A stretch of DNA of 64,000 nucleotides, taken from Pholis gunnellus. Its lineage: Eukaryota; Chordata; Actinopteri; Perciformes; Pholidae. The stretch is from positions 15,354,262 through 15,418,261 of the forward strand of contig OU342819.1 in assembly GCA_910591455.2 (NCBI GenBank). The letters run 5' to 3'. The position numbers and the translations under genes were made by a program. Below, piece by piece: positions 34,639-48,052 of this stretch (positions within the stretch are counted from its first letter, which is position 1; the number at the start of each line of letters is the position of its first letter). The notes under the pieces were generated by a model. That model worked only from the letters and a program-made list of their open reading frames with translations. It made no database searches and was not told where the DNA came from.

Positions 34639-37218
34639 GGAGAGGGAGCGAAGAGGCTTGATGTTTTGTTGCTCTTGTGTTCTGAAGGAAGGTCTCTCCT
34701 TTATCAACAGTCTAACAGGCTGCTGGGCTCAGTCATCCTGCTTTTCCACTGTTTACTGCTGGGTGTCAGGGCCTTCACAGTTGGTGCCGTGCACACACTT
34801 ATATACACACACGCATCTTTCTGTCATGCTTCAATGTGCACGCACAAACACAAACAGGAGCACACTGTGTTGTCACCCAAAACAACATTTTGACAAATAT
34901 ACACATAATTTGTGAATTTTTAACGGCTGACTTATTCCACAAAGCATCTTTTTTTCGGAAAAACTTAGGTTACTTTTGTTGTAACTGTATTAGCAGGAAA
35001 CACTCAGCATGACTCAGAAGACACCATTTCATCTCCAAGTCTTTTCGAGCTGCTGTCCTCTCCTTGACTCTTCATTTTAGGATTTAAAAAAAGAGGAGCT
35101 TCTTCAAGGCGTGCAGGAAATAATCCAGTGTTTCTATAATCCTGAGTGGATGTATGCGCTCAACCAGTCACTTTCACACACATACACGGATATTCAATGA
35201 GCATACAAGCGCAGACACACACACACACACACAGAGGCTCATATACCTGCTGCAGGTGTTCGCCGTCTTTGTGATAACCTGCAGAAACGGTCCTCCAGTG
35301 TGTGACAATCATTTACCGTCTTTATTGAAATCTTCATGGCTCTGTACCGAACAGGATTTGTCACATGTGTAGTGAAAACTTTGATGGTGTCCACGGTTTT
35401 GAAAGATCTTTTGGCCTTTTCATCTCCTCCAGCTTTTTTCATCTGAAAAGAAAATGAATAAGCTTGTCACTCAGCCTTAGCCAGCCACCTGGAAATCATA
35501 TGATTAGGTTTGAAATTCTTTGTACGCCGTTACTTTGTAGTGCAAAATGAGTGATTGAAATCGTGACTGAGTGTGTGGCCCCTGCACGAGGACTGTCTGA
35601 AAAAATTAAGAAATACAAGAATTTGTCACGCAAACATCCCACAAATCTTCTTCTCTCATGTTAATTCAGTTATCAACCTCACTAAAGTGACTTGTTCTTG
35701 TCCTTCCTACTTAGTTGAAGGTGACTTTTCTTTCCATTCCCAAGCCTAATTGTGGATGAGCCATTTGGCATCACAAGAACGATTTTATTTTCCGTCTGTA
35801 GTTTGGCTGAGCTTCATGGATAAGCCTTGGTATGAGGACAGCTTAATATGTTTTTAAAGTGGCTTCATAGAGGATTGGAGACAAAGACAGAGGATATGAA
35901 AAGCCCTCTTTTAGGTCTCTGTTATGCCATATTGCACAGGGACAGAAGGGAGAGGGGTAGGGAAGTGGGCTTTTTCCTTTCGCTGTCTCATACCCAAGTC
36001 AAACAGGAATGCATCCATTGACTGACATAATTGCTAGGACAGTATATACTGACCATACACACTGAAAAATGCCCCAGATACTCCAAAAAGCAGGTAGTCT
36101 GAGTGTCAGAGTTTAGAAGTTTAATTGGCCAATGTGTCAGTAGAGGAACAGGGTGTGAAAGAAGTGTGGACAACTGCAGAGAGAGCACCTCGCCCTCCAA
36201 GCGCTCTCAGATTTACAAGGTGTTACCGCCAAAGATGTGTTCCTGTCTGATGGCCAGTTTCCCTTGTGTCTCCACTGTTCCATGCAATGCTGAAAGCACA
36301 AGTGAGAAAGGTGTGCAACTGTATGGAGCTGTCATTATGTTGGACATGAAGCTGTTGGTGTGAGAACATTCTGTGCATTCTGGGTTTGTAACAAAATGGC
36401 CACTTTTTTAGTCTGCCTACTTGGGTTAAGGGTTCAATTTAGAGGCTTGCTCACACCAGAAAGTGGCAAAGAGAAATGCATCTGCATGCCTTCGCAAAAT
36501 ATGTTGTTGTGGAAGCTTAGTAATGTTGCGACTACTGCCAGGGCTAACTACCAGCTGGTGAGCTAACCTCTAATATGCTAGCCAGCCAGAAACACCGTAC
36601 TGCTAGTCAGTTACTATAGCTTTCAGAGCTTTTTTAGTCTCCGTGCTGTACCATTTGTTCCCAGGATTGTGCAGCATTGTATTCATGAACAATAAAGAGT
36701 TATTGAAAGGGGAAATAGCTCTCTGAGCAGGCATGATTGCTTGCTAGCTGTCAGCAAATTCATTGGCAAGGTCGCTAACTGGACAATAGGTGCACATGGT
36801 TTAATTGGCTCTCGTCTCATAGCTATATGTGAACCGTTTCTCTTTTGTGGAGGGTTTATAAAAGTGGGTGGTGACACACTTGCTAGCTATTATACTACGG
36901 AAAAATGTGCGCTGCTGTTCGCGAGCATATTGGCTGTATTTCATTGTAATTAATTTTGCCACATACATTTTGATATCTTTAATGCCAATGTGAGTAGTAA
37001 GGTTAGGTGTTGGAGATTGGATGCCATCAGTGGAAGTGTCCATTCTAACCTTTGAGTGTTTGTGTGTTTCTTTGTCTGAGCTTTTCTGAGCAGAAAGCAC
37101 AAAGAGGTAGGAGGACTCCCTCAAGGGAATACCTCATTCCAAGGCCTTGCCTGTCGATATTACAGCTACAAATCAGACCACCTCCCACACTGCCTAGAGC
37201 AGCAAATACTATACTCTT
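34639..37218. other. Non-coding intronic stretch
   Basis: Contains a CA run at 35214-35233. No exon, RNA gene or recognisable repeat family was seen elsewhere. Confidence 0.5.
35214..35233 (+). repeat. (AC)n microsatellite
   Basis: About ten AC units. Confidence 0.8.
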
Positions 37219-37258
37219 ACACACACACAAACACACACACAGACACACTCACACACAC
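37219..37258 (+). repeat. (CA)n microsatellite, interrupted
   Basis: CA units broken by AAA, AG and TC steps. Confidence 0.8.
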
Positions 37259-37739
37259 TCCTTTGACCAAGGGAAAGTTTTATTACCAATCTCGGCCTGA
37301 TACAGCTCCCTTGCTACAGTTTGGATTGTGCGGGAGTAATACCATTGCTCTCTGCTATGTTTAATCTGTGCATGATGTCCTATGCATGCACATGTGTAGG
37401 GGTTTGGAAAGTGTAAATAATTTAAAACCGGTTTGATATTATATACATTTTCAGTCGTCTATGTTTTTTGGCTCACCTCTCGTCGGCTTCAAATCCAAAA
37501 TGTTGGCATATTGGCGCCATTTTACTTTGACTAAAGGCATTAACACACTGGGGGTATGACGAATAATGAGTACAAAAATGCGAAATACTCGCCTGAGAGT
37601 ATTTCACATCAAACCTTTTTATACTGGCAACAACGCGAGCTTTGGACAATTGCAATATTTTTTTTTACTTTATGCTCCATTTGTGTTTATTCTTTTCTTG
37701 TAAAATCCAGTTAAGCTAACATATGAAGAGCCAGTTGTG

Positions 37740-38160
37740 GCGGTACCGATTCCCTAGATCTAGGTTTGTAGCTGCCTCAGTTTTGCAGCTAGTGTGAAGA
37801 TACTTTAATCATGAAACTAGATGAATCGATTGGTACCAACCATGTCATGCTAGCTTGTCGAGAAGGGGGCTGAATAACGCCCCAAATTTAGACTCAATTT
37901 TGGGAAGGGAAAACTGGCATGGTGATTTTTGAAGGGGTCCCTTGACCTCTCACCTCAAGATATATGAATGAGATGGGTTATGTACCCACGAGTCTCCCCC
38001 TTTACACACACTTTCTGATAATCCTATGCAGCTTTGGGCAAAAAACACCTAAAATGTTTTTTTTTATGGTTTTCATACTAGAATAGTCTTATAATTGCAT
38101 GCCTAGAAAGCTGAGACTCTTGTGGATCAAATGAGCCCAATTGTATTAATTTGACCTTAT
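37740..38160 (+). repeat. Interspersed repeat, family R4
   Basis: Blocks in order: GGTTTGTAGCTGCCTCAG, TTGGTACCAACCATGTCAT, GCTAGCTTGTCGAGAAGG, GGGGTCCCTTGACCTCTCAC followed by CTCAAGATAT, GTACCCACGAGTCTCCCCC, GATAATCCTATGCAG. I recall this order from a high-copy teleost element but cannot give its name. It is non-coding, and no other copy was noticed in this window. Confidence 0.7.
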
Positions 38161-41100
38161 AGTAGGCATTTCACATAGTGAGATCATTTTTTGAAAGTTT
38201 GAAAATTTGAAAGTTGAAGTCGCTGTATAAAATGACAGGACAATGACAAAAGTACATCAACCCAAAAACTGCTACACAATGAGACATTATAGAGCATGCA
38301 TATTGTCATATGGGTTTTGCCTCTAAGCTCTTTTACACTTTCACAATGTCTTTCAAATAATGATTTTTTTAATTCTGATTCATGACTAGAACAAGTTGAC
38401 ACACACTGTGGTGCTGAGCATCTCAAAATAATATTCAGGTTCCCAGCTTTCAGATGATGTATAACAGGTGTAGCATATACTGTTGAAACAGCAATCTGCC
38501 CTAAAGATCTGCCCAGGGTGTTAAGACACCAAATAAGTCTCAAAACGACCTAAAGACCAGAGCTTTGGACTGAGACTATCTGCTAAAATTAGGTCTGCAT
38601 TACATCAAGCACAAGAAGGAACAAAATACCCTGGGAGTGCACTTCACCACCTCTATTATGCCCTAAAAAGGGCGTTGTCACACCCTGATAGGCCAAGAGG
38701 GGAAATGCACCAAGCTGCTCTCAATTCTTAATTAGGAGCCAGTCCCCACACAACAGGTGATCTCAATAACCCTCCAATGCTGCTCAGGGGGACTGTGAGA
38801 TTTGGCTAAACTAATAGTGAAAACAGAAATGACAGCAAAGAACGATGGACTGCCACACGGTTACATGACTAATGCAATGAAAGTTGGATTTAGCAGCATG
38901 AAGCCGTCAGCACAGCTTGCTGATGTAAGGCTACTTTTTAATTAAACATGTCATAATGACAAACGCCTGACTCAATTTGAAATTGACTCAACTGTACATG
39001 TGTGTACTTATGCCTGTATTTTATTTATATGTGTGCATATGGAATCTTTATTAGTATGCATATGTGCATGTGTGGCCCGTTCGCTCAGTTGGGAAAACAG
39101 ATTGCACTCTATCCGGACAGGGATGTGGAGTGGAGCGACAGAGAAAACAACACTTGTCTAATCAAATGCATCAGCCTGCTGTCTTTGACACTGTTGCCAT
39201 TTACAAGAAGATACAAAAAACCCATAGAAAAGCCCAGTATGCATTTCTAATGCTGCACGTGACCTTTTGTATATTTTGCTTCAAGTTGCGGCGGTCCAAG
39301 ACACTCATTTCAGCATTAGATCATATAATATGTGCATAACTAGGGATTTCACTTTCATAACCACCCTATATAATTACATGCGCCTTTTTTATTGCTAGCT
39401 GATAAACCATAATGGTTCACATTAATACATCCACATTCCCAGTTTTCTTATAGTCGAAGGAATTGCAAGGAGCTAGAAGACAGAGAAATAGAGCTGTGAT
39501 CAACTAGTTAAGCCTGTACTCAGTTATGATAGCCGCTTATCCCACCAGCGGATCACACTAGATCAACAAAAGATCCCTCGCTAAACCTGAGAAAGAATAA
39601 GACCCTCAGTCATAATCATCCATCTGTTGCAGATTCGCCAGATCTCAAGTTTATCTCTCGTCTGACTGTACACTTTATCTGTGGGTAACGGAAAAGACTG
39701 TTGGAGGAAAAACAAAAGGTGTGACTGATGGTGAGAGACAGGAGGAGACCACTGAGACCCATGGTCTCTTCCCCCCGTAATGTGAGTGGACGTAGAGGGT
39801 GTCAGACGGACTGATGTCACAGTCGAGTCCGTCACATGTACTTCCCTCAAAGTTGTGAAGTTTGACACCTAACTGGAACTCAAGCATGAACTTTTAAAGT
39901 AAAAAATGCAAGCAGGCAATAAAAAAAAAAAATCGGATTCACCTTTTGCTTCTCACAAATCACGGCCAGATATGGTTCCTTATTGACAGTGTGAGATCGA
40001 CTTTAGTTAGCAGTCACTGCAGATCAGGGGTGTTGCTGCAGGCTGGCGTTTCCTATGATTCATTTTGACGAGTGACATATTGGACAATAGTGAGTGACTT
40101 CCTCATTCCTGTGAAAGCTGAAGCGACACATAATTGCTTTGGACTTTGCTTTGCCAGCACTAGCATAAATATAGAACGGATGCATTGTGTGATTTGCATC
40201 TCGATGATCAAGCCACTAAAAAGTTCTGCCATCGGCTCATTGTCCACTGGTTTTTCTAATTTTCCATCCCACACCCACCCTTTTGTTCTGTGTCCTCATT
40301 TAAAAATGTAGGACTGTTATGGACTAAATTGAATGGCTTGCCTTGTTGAATGGATTCAGTTCAAAACACACAGAACCCTGCTCCCGGGTCATGCGGATGC
40401 TTCCAACAGCATAACAAAAGCTTAATTTAAATAGAATAATTCATCGGTGGATGTATTGTCAAATCACTGCCTATTTGTTAACAGAAGCCTGTGATACTGG
40501 TCAAAGTCCAGTATGCAGTATTTGTTTTAATGAATACATAATTACCACTTCTCTGTGCGAATGTGTGTGTTTGTGACAACCACACCAACCATTCAAACCA
40601 TAGAACTTTGATAAATGAACAACAAATTGCTCCAGAGTTCCAGGAATAAATGGGAGGTGACCCAACTATGTTCACCCAGGAGGAGCTCAGTCACTCTGGG
40701 TTCTGCCAACCCTCTGTCAGCCTCACCGCCTCACCTGGCCTCGATCTGTGGTCCGAGAGCATGGACTTAGTAGTGCAGCAGTCTTCATCGAAATTGATTT
40801 GGCCATTCATCTTAATTAGCTAATGAATAGGCTGGTTGCATGGGATGGACACAGCGTTGTTTGACTTGATGACATTGGTGGGGCCCAGTTTACTGGAGAG
40901 CAGTTTGTCTCTTGCAATGAATCTAACTGTGCTCCCCGACTGGTTTTGTATCTTTTTACAAAAGATACAAAGTGGATGAAAATACAGAAGCAAAAAAAAA
41001 AAAAAAAAGACTAGAAACAAGACAGATAGCACAACAGAGAATGTTTCCAGATTTTAAAAGCCATCTTTAAAGTCTGAGGGATTGTCCTGACTCCCAGCAT

Positions 41101-42456
41101 GTTCCCTCTTCTCATCCGAGGCTTTTCCGTCCGTCTGACATCAGATTCATTTTTCAAGCCATCAGTGATTTGTGCACTCCAGTCACAGCTGTCTGTTGCA
41201 TACAATATAGGCCTGTTAGCATTCACATTTAACCAGCTGTTCTCTTTCTGTTGACAGACGGTATGTGACATAACAAACTTGTAACACATGTTATCCTTCG
41301 CGCCGACTTTTAAACAAGGTCTAAAAAAGCAGAGTTTGCCATCTACTCAGAGGTCAGGCGTTACTGCAAAGTCTTGGCAGGGTTTGAGATGGATGAACAA
41401 GGTAAAATAAAAAAGATGCATCTTCCATACCTGATATGCAATACTGTGAAAGGCTCATTGATCACAACCTGCTGTTGTGCTCCAAAGCCAAATAATAAAA
41501 TGAAATATTAAAATGACATTTTACACCCAGGCAATGTTTTGCGTCGATAAGCATAAAAATGAATGACTATGCTTTGAAATCAGGGTTAAGCTACCCTCGA
41601 CAAACTAAACAAAGCGCAATTAATCGTCAGTGGAGCAGGGGGGGGGGGGAATCGCCCAGGGTTATGCAGGGGAAGGAGACGAAAAATGGGAGTGAAGACC
41701 AAAGAGAAAGCCGGAGAAACTCTGAGCAAAAAGCCGAATGGAGAGGCAGAGTTACCAGAGCAGATGGTTTCAGCGCTTTTGCCCAAGGCGCACCATACTC
41801 ACAGAAATCACTACAAGGAGGGAGAGAGAGATGAGTTGAAACACTAACTACACATCTGCACTTCCTCTCCTCCAGTGCTTCAGAAGGGGTAGAGAGAGCA
41901 GAGAGAGAGAGAACTGGAGGGTTTTCGACAGGCATCACCGACACTGCGCCACATTCAGTATTCTCAGTGTTCAGAGCAATCACAGTTGACACATGGCATC
42001 CCATCATCTCATGATATGTTGTACCAACACACTTTCTTTAACATTTTGCGCAACGTATTGGATATTCTCTTTTTTTTTCCTGTCATGCAGATGTCCTGCG
42101 ACTTTTAGACATGCGTATTTTTTTAAATGTAGTTCAGTGTTTGTGGGGGCAGCTCCAACAGAAAACATAGCTGACCTGAAATCCTGCAGCTGAGCTTCAG
42201 CGTGCAGGCCTCAGTGTCGCTTTAACTAAAAGTACACTGTGGACAAACACACACACACATACATGTGTGCTGCCTGGCTAAATGAATGGTGAATGATGGA
42301 TGAGTGTGAGGCTTGGCAGTGTTGCCATCTGTTTCGACACGAGACAGAGAGAGCGGAAGGCTTGCGGTTCATTGAGCTTCAAGCCCATCACAGCATTCAG
42401 CTCACCTACTGTATGCGCTCCACTGACACCTTGATGGATTTGTGTGTGACCTTGTG
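38161..42456. other. AT-rich non-coding intronic stretch
   Basis: An A17 run at 40992-41008, a G12 run at 41638-41649 and a short CA run near 42246-42259 are the only repeats noted. No exon is supported. Confidence 0.5.
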
Positions 42457-42480
42457 GGTGTGTGTGTGTGTGTGTGTGTG
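42457..42480 (+). repeat. (GT)n microsatellite
   Basis: About twelve GT units. Confidence 0.85.
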
Positions 42481-43220
42481 ATGGAGAGTATAAGACACCT
42501 CTCGACCCGTGCTACTCACATTACTAGATGGTGATCATTAACATTTTGCATAGTCCAAAGTGGCACCCGAATCTCTGCTGCGAAGTTGATCCAAAATCAA
42601 TTTACGCTGTTTCTTCTCTCATTGAAAATCCCTCAATGTCGCACTGCCACACAGTCAATTTTCTCCGACTCGGCCGTCTGTGCCTCCTCACACACACTAA
42701 CTGCCTCTCTCCGTCTCTATTACATGCCTGCCGTTCTGTCTTTACACACATAGCCACTCTGAACACAATTGTCATTGATTTCTTCGTATCTCCTTTTTTT
42801 TTGCCTTTTGCTGAGAGTTTGGCTCAGGTGAGAGGAATCATAGGGACTGATAAAGAGAGAAAAGCGTGATGGGATGTGCAGTTTACAGTTTTGCTCTGTA
42901 TCGTCCGACACGTTTGTATCCCCGCACAAAGAAAGGCTCGCACACACTCTCACACTATGACAAATAGTGTGTGAACAGTCACCCCATTACCAAACGATCA
43001 ACAACATGAGACACAGCCTTAAAAAAAAGCCGCATGCAGCACGTCGCAGTGCCATTTTGTGTGCTCTCTCTGCTGTTTTAGTGTATTTGTGTCACCTTTC
43101 CTCCTCCTGATGACTGGAAGGTTATCATGGGGGTGTCATGCCCAAAAGCCAGCAGACAGCTTTGCCCTTTACAACAAAGTATCAGTGCTAATTAGAGACT
43201 ATGAGTATGTCACTGGACTT

Positions 43221-43222
<2 letters not shown>
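42481..43222. other. Non-coding stretch
   Basis: Nothing supported. Confidence 0.5.

Positions 43223-43282
<60 letters not shown>
43223..43282 (+). repeat. (GT)30 microsatellite
   Basis: Perfect 60-base GT run. Confidence 0.95.
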
Positions 43283-43283
<1 letters not shown>

Positions 43284-43704
43284 ACTGTGACCATCCATGC
43301 GTGGCTGTATCAGCCTCTTACATCCAAACACAGGAGTATGTTAGTTCCCCTCATCATTTCAATGGGACTTTTGAGATCTGATCTTGCGTGTTATGAGGCC
43401 ACATCTCTGGGCGGCCACACATGGCCTGAAAATGTCAGTTGTTCATCTTGCAGGGATATGATTATTTAAATAGCTATCCATGATACCTTTCCTGCTCTCC
43501 GGCTCTGTCTCTGTACGTGACTGATATGCCCACTTACCAGTAGTTCAGTTTAGACTTCATCCTGACCGCTCGGCTGCAGAGGGTTATCTGTTTTCATCGT
43601 CTGTTTTGGATATCAGTCCTGTTGTCTGGAGAAATATGCACTGTTGCAGAGACTCATTTACCAATACATTTTTTTATTTAAATAAACAAGACTAAGAGTG
43701 TCAG

Positions 43705-44345
43705 TCCGTGGTTAGCATTTTGGGTAAGCGTGTTAGCATGCCAACATTTGCTGGCACTAAAGTACAAGTGCAGTTGATGTGAATGTCATTAGTTTTGCAG
43801 GTATTTGATCATAAATCAAAGCACACGCTGACCTGATGATGGCACCAAATGAAAAGCAGAGGAATAATATTCAACATTGTGCAATAATATATTTCAATAT
43901 CATGCAATATTACTTTGGATATACCATTTGCAATATAACTTTCTATTACTTGTTCAATATCATTGCCAATATTACTGTCAATATCATGCACACTATTACT
44001 TTTATATCTTACTTTTGTTGCCGTTCTATCATGCACTTGCGTTAGTATTACTTCTTTTACATCTATATGTATTACTGTTGTTAACTGTTGTTTATGTATG
44101 TTTATATTTGTACTCTATTGTTTTTTTCTCTTATTTCTCTGTTGTAGTCTTTGATTAATCCCTTTTCCAAGAATTTCCTTCGTCATTAATACAATTATAT
44201 ATTATCTTATCACCGAAGAGATAATAAATCTCTATGAGGTGAACAACATTTCGTGTTGAGGCATGCAACTAAAAAGTCGTTGAGATATTTCTCTCTGGAC
44301 TAAAGTGATGGACCAATTGACAGAACATTTACAGCCTTAGAGCCA
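43705..44345 (+). repeat. Old interspersed repeat, family R1, copy C (interrupted)
   Basis: The left part (43705-43862) has GTTAGCATGCCAACATTTGC, GTCATTAGTTTTGCAGGTAT and TTGACCTGATGATGGC-like blocks. The right part (44209-44345) resumes with ATCACCGAAG, GTTGAGATATTTCTCTCTGG and ACTAAAGTGATGGACCAATTG. In copy B the two parts are contiguous (AAGCCAGGGGATCACCGAAA), so the sequence between is a later insertion. Confidence 0.7.
43863..44208 (+). mobile_element. Insertion nested in repeat copy C
   Basis: About 346 bases, very AT-rich and rich in CAATATTAC/CAATATCATGCA units. It interrupts the R1 copy between the bases matching AGGGG and ATCACC of copy B. Its 3' end (GATTAATCCC, AATTTCCTTCG, CATTAATACAAT, ATTATCTTATC) resembles the tail of a teleost LINE-type or retroposed element whose consensus ends 'GGGATTAATAAAGG-TTATCTTATC'. 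A target duplication is not obvious. The class is a guess; the interruption itself is well supported. Confidence 0.55.
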
Positions 44346-46704
44346 GCTGCTGCTCTGTGTAGCTGTTACTGCATATAGTTTCAGGTAAAGGAACTTAAAA
44401 ATGATCCCAATCTGTACAATTATGTGTAAAAGGTGAACATGCTTTGATTTACATATTCATCACTTGAAAACCATTCTGTGTTACAGAAAGCTGCGTATCC
44501 ATTACCAAGCTTAATTCAAGGGCGGACAGATAGATGAAAAGCACTAATGCACGACACTTTAAAGCCCAAAAAAAAAGAACTCACTTGCAAAACATACCCT
44601 TACACAAAACACATCTAACTCCTTCCAAATGCTGTATTTCACTTTTTTTTTCTAATTGCCTTGTCGATTTCAACTTGAGTTTTATGGAGTGATGTGAGAA
44701 CTTATCCAGCCAAGACCAAATAGGAATTGAGAGTCTCTCGACTCAAAATACACAATCTCTTGTGGCCACAACATTGTATGCTGTTATATTGAGGCTGCAA
44801 ACTGTTTTGGGTCTTTTGACGGCACAGCTATAAACTCTGAAAACTATTTGGAGAGATAGAAAAAAGAACAATGCAATAGGCCCAGCAGCTCAAGGTCCAT
44901 TATTTTGGGGGTGGATTCCTGGTATTGAGAGGACTTGATTGAGCCCATTATGATGGGATTGTGTCCAGGCTTATATAGACAGACCTTCAAGTGGCAGCCA
45001 GGCCTCCTCAAGATGAGCTCTGGCTCATTGGATTACAGTTCATAGTGTTTAACAGCACCCATAGCTGCCAGCAAATGTATCCTGGCTGACTGACAACAAT
45101 CCCTTTTGAAACAGCGTGAAGCCCGCACAGCCAGTGAGGACTTTGGATGACATTTTAGGATTCACTCTCTCGTTTGACTCTCTCTCCCATTGTCTCATAC
45201 TTTTCCAGGTGAACAGACCGGAACTTCACTGCATGTAGGCCAAATGTGAGGCCAATCCTCGTTTCATCGCGCTCCCGCTCTTCTGTGGGAACCCATCTCA
45301 TCAGGTGCAACCTTGTCTCAGCTTGAAACTCGTGCCGGTGAAAGAAACAAAATTGCTGATGTTAAGCTAGAAAAGATACTCCCACCCCAAGCATTAGCTT
45401 TTGTGATTGTTGATTTGAAGGGCATTAATTGGAGGGATGGTGCATACAATTTATGTACTTTATCTTCTATATGCATTCAAATGTATGAAAGCAGGAAGGA
45501 GCCTGGTGCAGAGTTCACTGTACGAAAAACCATATAGCTGCTCCAGCTGTGGTATGCATATTTGATGGTCCGGATCTCTGGAGGGTGGGTTAGGGGTCGA
45601 GTTTACACACTCTCTACCAGGTCCCACAAACACACTCTCTCTGCTGGCACTCTGCCCACAACCTCAGGGCATGAGAGAAGAGAAATTCTGCAAAAGGAAG
45701 CGGAGAGAGAAGAGAAGGTTAACCCAAAGTGTGAAAGACAGAATGCTGGAGAAGTTTCATATTTAAATATGTACTCTGAGAAATTGTGTAATGTGCTACA
45801 TGCTGTATTTTTAGTCCTCTGTTCAATCACTCGGGTCTTTTCTCTCCCCCAACTGGCAATAAGTCTCTCTTCCGTCGTTTAACCTCCATCTTTTCTGCTA
45901 GCTGATGAAGATCAGAAGCCAAGGAATTTAGGGAATCTCTCTCCCTGGCTCGGTCTATCTGCAGCATTCCTCTCCTGCTCTCTTCACTGGATCAAAAATA
46001 ACTCAGCTGCTGGCTTTGTTGTCATGTGAAGGCCAGCGGGGGAAATGTAACTCTATTCGCGATACGCTCCAGCTGTTAGCGCAGTGCATGCTAAATTATG
46101 GTTTGAGATTCTTGCGGTGCGCAGCGCCCACTCGATGAATTAATAAAACTACAAGAAGAAGATGTGCTATGTGGGCTACAGGCTCTAAGGCCTGAACTCA
46201 TACTTTATGAGTGTTTCTGTGTGCTGTGCGCGTATTCTTCATGTGCGTTCTACGTTATGCATGTTTCTGTATGTGTTTTTGTGGGAGGCTGTGAGCGTGC
46301 TCGTCTGCATGTTTGTGTGACTAGTACCCAGCAATATTCTCATGCAATATGGATGTCACTGAGTGCTCCCGAGTCGACTAGAAGGGAGCGTGTGGGGATG
46401 GACAGCAAAGCAAAACCGGAGTAATGTTATGCAAGGCTGCATCTTCTGTGAAATGGTTTTACAGTTTGTGATTTGGGGAATACACTGTCATTTTTTGCTG
46501 TGAACTGTTCCAGATAAGTTTGGCCAGCGAATGAGAAATGCATGAATTCAAAATAAGCAACACGGACAGAGATCAGGTCTGACAGATTTCTTTGGCCAAA
46601 CATACATATTGTATTTGTTTACGTTTCGGAGGAACAGATAATTCACATCCCAAACACCCACTCAAAAAACAGACTTTCATGAGCATGGACACACACATTC
46701 AGCT
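44346..46704. other. Non-coding intronic stretch
   Basis: No exon or repeat family supported. Confidence 0.5.
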
Positions 46705-46731
46705 ACACACACACACACACACACACACACA
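46705..46731 (+). repeat. (AC)13 microsatellite
   Basis: Perfect AC run. Confidence 0.85.
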
Positions 46732-46897
46732 TGCACTGCTGCCAGGCCAACATGAACAGCTGTGAAAATGGTGGCCTTCAGTATATTCATAAAGACTGTA
46801 AAATATGAAAAATTGATTAGTGAAATGCCACATCATGTTGGAAATCCAAGGCGTTTCAGCGGGTGTTGGAAGCAGATATGGCTCCATCATGGGACTG

Positions 46898-46929
46898 ACA
46901 CACCACACATGTGGAGAAGTGTGGTGTGT
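46898..46929. repeat. 11-bp inverted repeat, 10-nt loop
   Basis: ACACACCACAC (46898-46908) and GTGTGGTGTGT (46919-46929) are exact reverse complements. The low-complexity composition makes chance or CA-repeat origin likely. Confidence 0.65.
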
Positions 46930-47421
46930 TTCTCTTTGCATGCGTCGTTGTCTGTGAACGCTTCCCTGCGTGATGGCACTTTATTCCTGTAGATTTGCTG
47001 ACAGTGTACGGATGTTCTTGCTCTGTATAATGAGCAGATCTCAGAATTAACACAGGAAGATAATGACAAACAACATCGCAGGAAGAAGCCGAGTGCCAAC
47101 ACAGTTGTTCAAATTGTCAGCACCCTGCTAGTTCCGCTGCACATCAGACTGACTCTTATTTCCATAACCTGCTCATGGTCCGAGAGGAAAGCTGATCGTT
47201 ACCAGCTGGCTTCACATGCATCCACATATGAATTTCAGTTCCGTATGAGTGGAGTGATTCACCACCAGGAGCATCATACTTGAGCAGTCACCTGTACAAA
47301 GCGACACTTCTCAACTACATGATCGTATTGCCTTTCTTCAGAGATGTATTTCCATTGTATCGTCTGACTGTTTGAGTCCAACACACATCCTTTTAGAGGT
47401 TAATCCTACTTTAGCTTCTGT

Positions 47422-47429
47422 AAAGTGAG
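47422..47429. repeat. Left target-site duplication of hAT-type element
   Basis: AAAGTGAG, repeated exactly at 48045-48052. An 8-bp duplication is the hallmark of the hAT superfamily. Confidence 0.8.
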
Positions 47430-48044
47430 GAGGGCTGTAAAATCCTGGGAATATTCAAGGTAAAAAATCCATAGAAATTCAGGAATTTATGGGAATAAAA
47501 TGAAAGGATTATTTGCATAGTCTGTATATTTTCCATGTCAGATGTGGATAGAATCAAACCATAAATTGCCAAATACATACATTGTAAAATGTGCCATATG
47601 GTGAGTTATGCAAGTTAACAGTATACAATACAGCATTTTCTTAAAAGAATAGAATAGATTCATACAATCCATGCAATCCTTCTCAATCATCACTTATGAC
47701 CCTCTAGAAGTGTGTGACAATGTGTGGGACTTCTGCAGAGTCCCTGACCTCTGCCTGTATTCTCTCTTCTCTTCTTATTTTGCTGTGTTCGGGACATTTC
47801 TGCCAATAACAGCCTGTATGTGAGGCATACATCGCTGTCTCCGTCTCTCTCCGGATTGCATGGCTACAATTCAATTGAACGGACATACAACCTGTCATAT
47901 TGCATTTTTTTATTTTTCCCCATAATACGTTTACCATGAAAAGGGTACAAAAAGTACATTGAAACTGTGCAAAATTCCCCAAATTCCCAAGGTTAATTAG
48001 CATTGGGAAGATTTCTGGAAATCGACCGACGTTTTGCAACTCTA
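47430..48044 (+). mobile_element. Non-autonomous hAT-type DNA transposon, 615 bp
   Basis: It is flanked by the exact 8-bp duplication AAAGTGAG. The termini GAGGGCTGTAAAA (left) and, inverted, TAGAGTTGCAAAA (right) agree at 9 of 13 positions, and three of the four differences are transitions. Subterminal sequences on both sides are rich in GGGAAT/AATTCCC units (left CCTGGGAATATTCAAGG, right CCCCAAATTCCCAAGG). I recall closely similar ends (CAGGGTTGCAAAATTCC) and interior (ATTTCTGCCAATAACAGCC) from an abundant teleost family. It contains no transposase. The 145-codon minus frame across it has no transposase motif and is judged fortuitous. It must have moved using an enzyme supplied by another element. 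Confidence 0.85.
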
Positions 48045-48052
48045 AAAGTGAG
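48045..48052. repeat. Right target-site duplication of hAT-type element
   Basis: AAAGTGAG, identical to 47422-47429. Confidence 0.8.

Noticed and set aside
34249..34893. 214-codon plus-strand open frame, the longest in the window
   Set aside because: It crosses a TC-rich and a GA-repeat segment, is low complexity (Ser/Leu/Phe then Arg/Glu), and has no domain, splice context or family resemblance.
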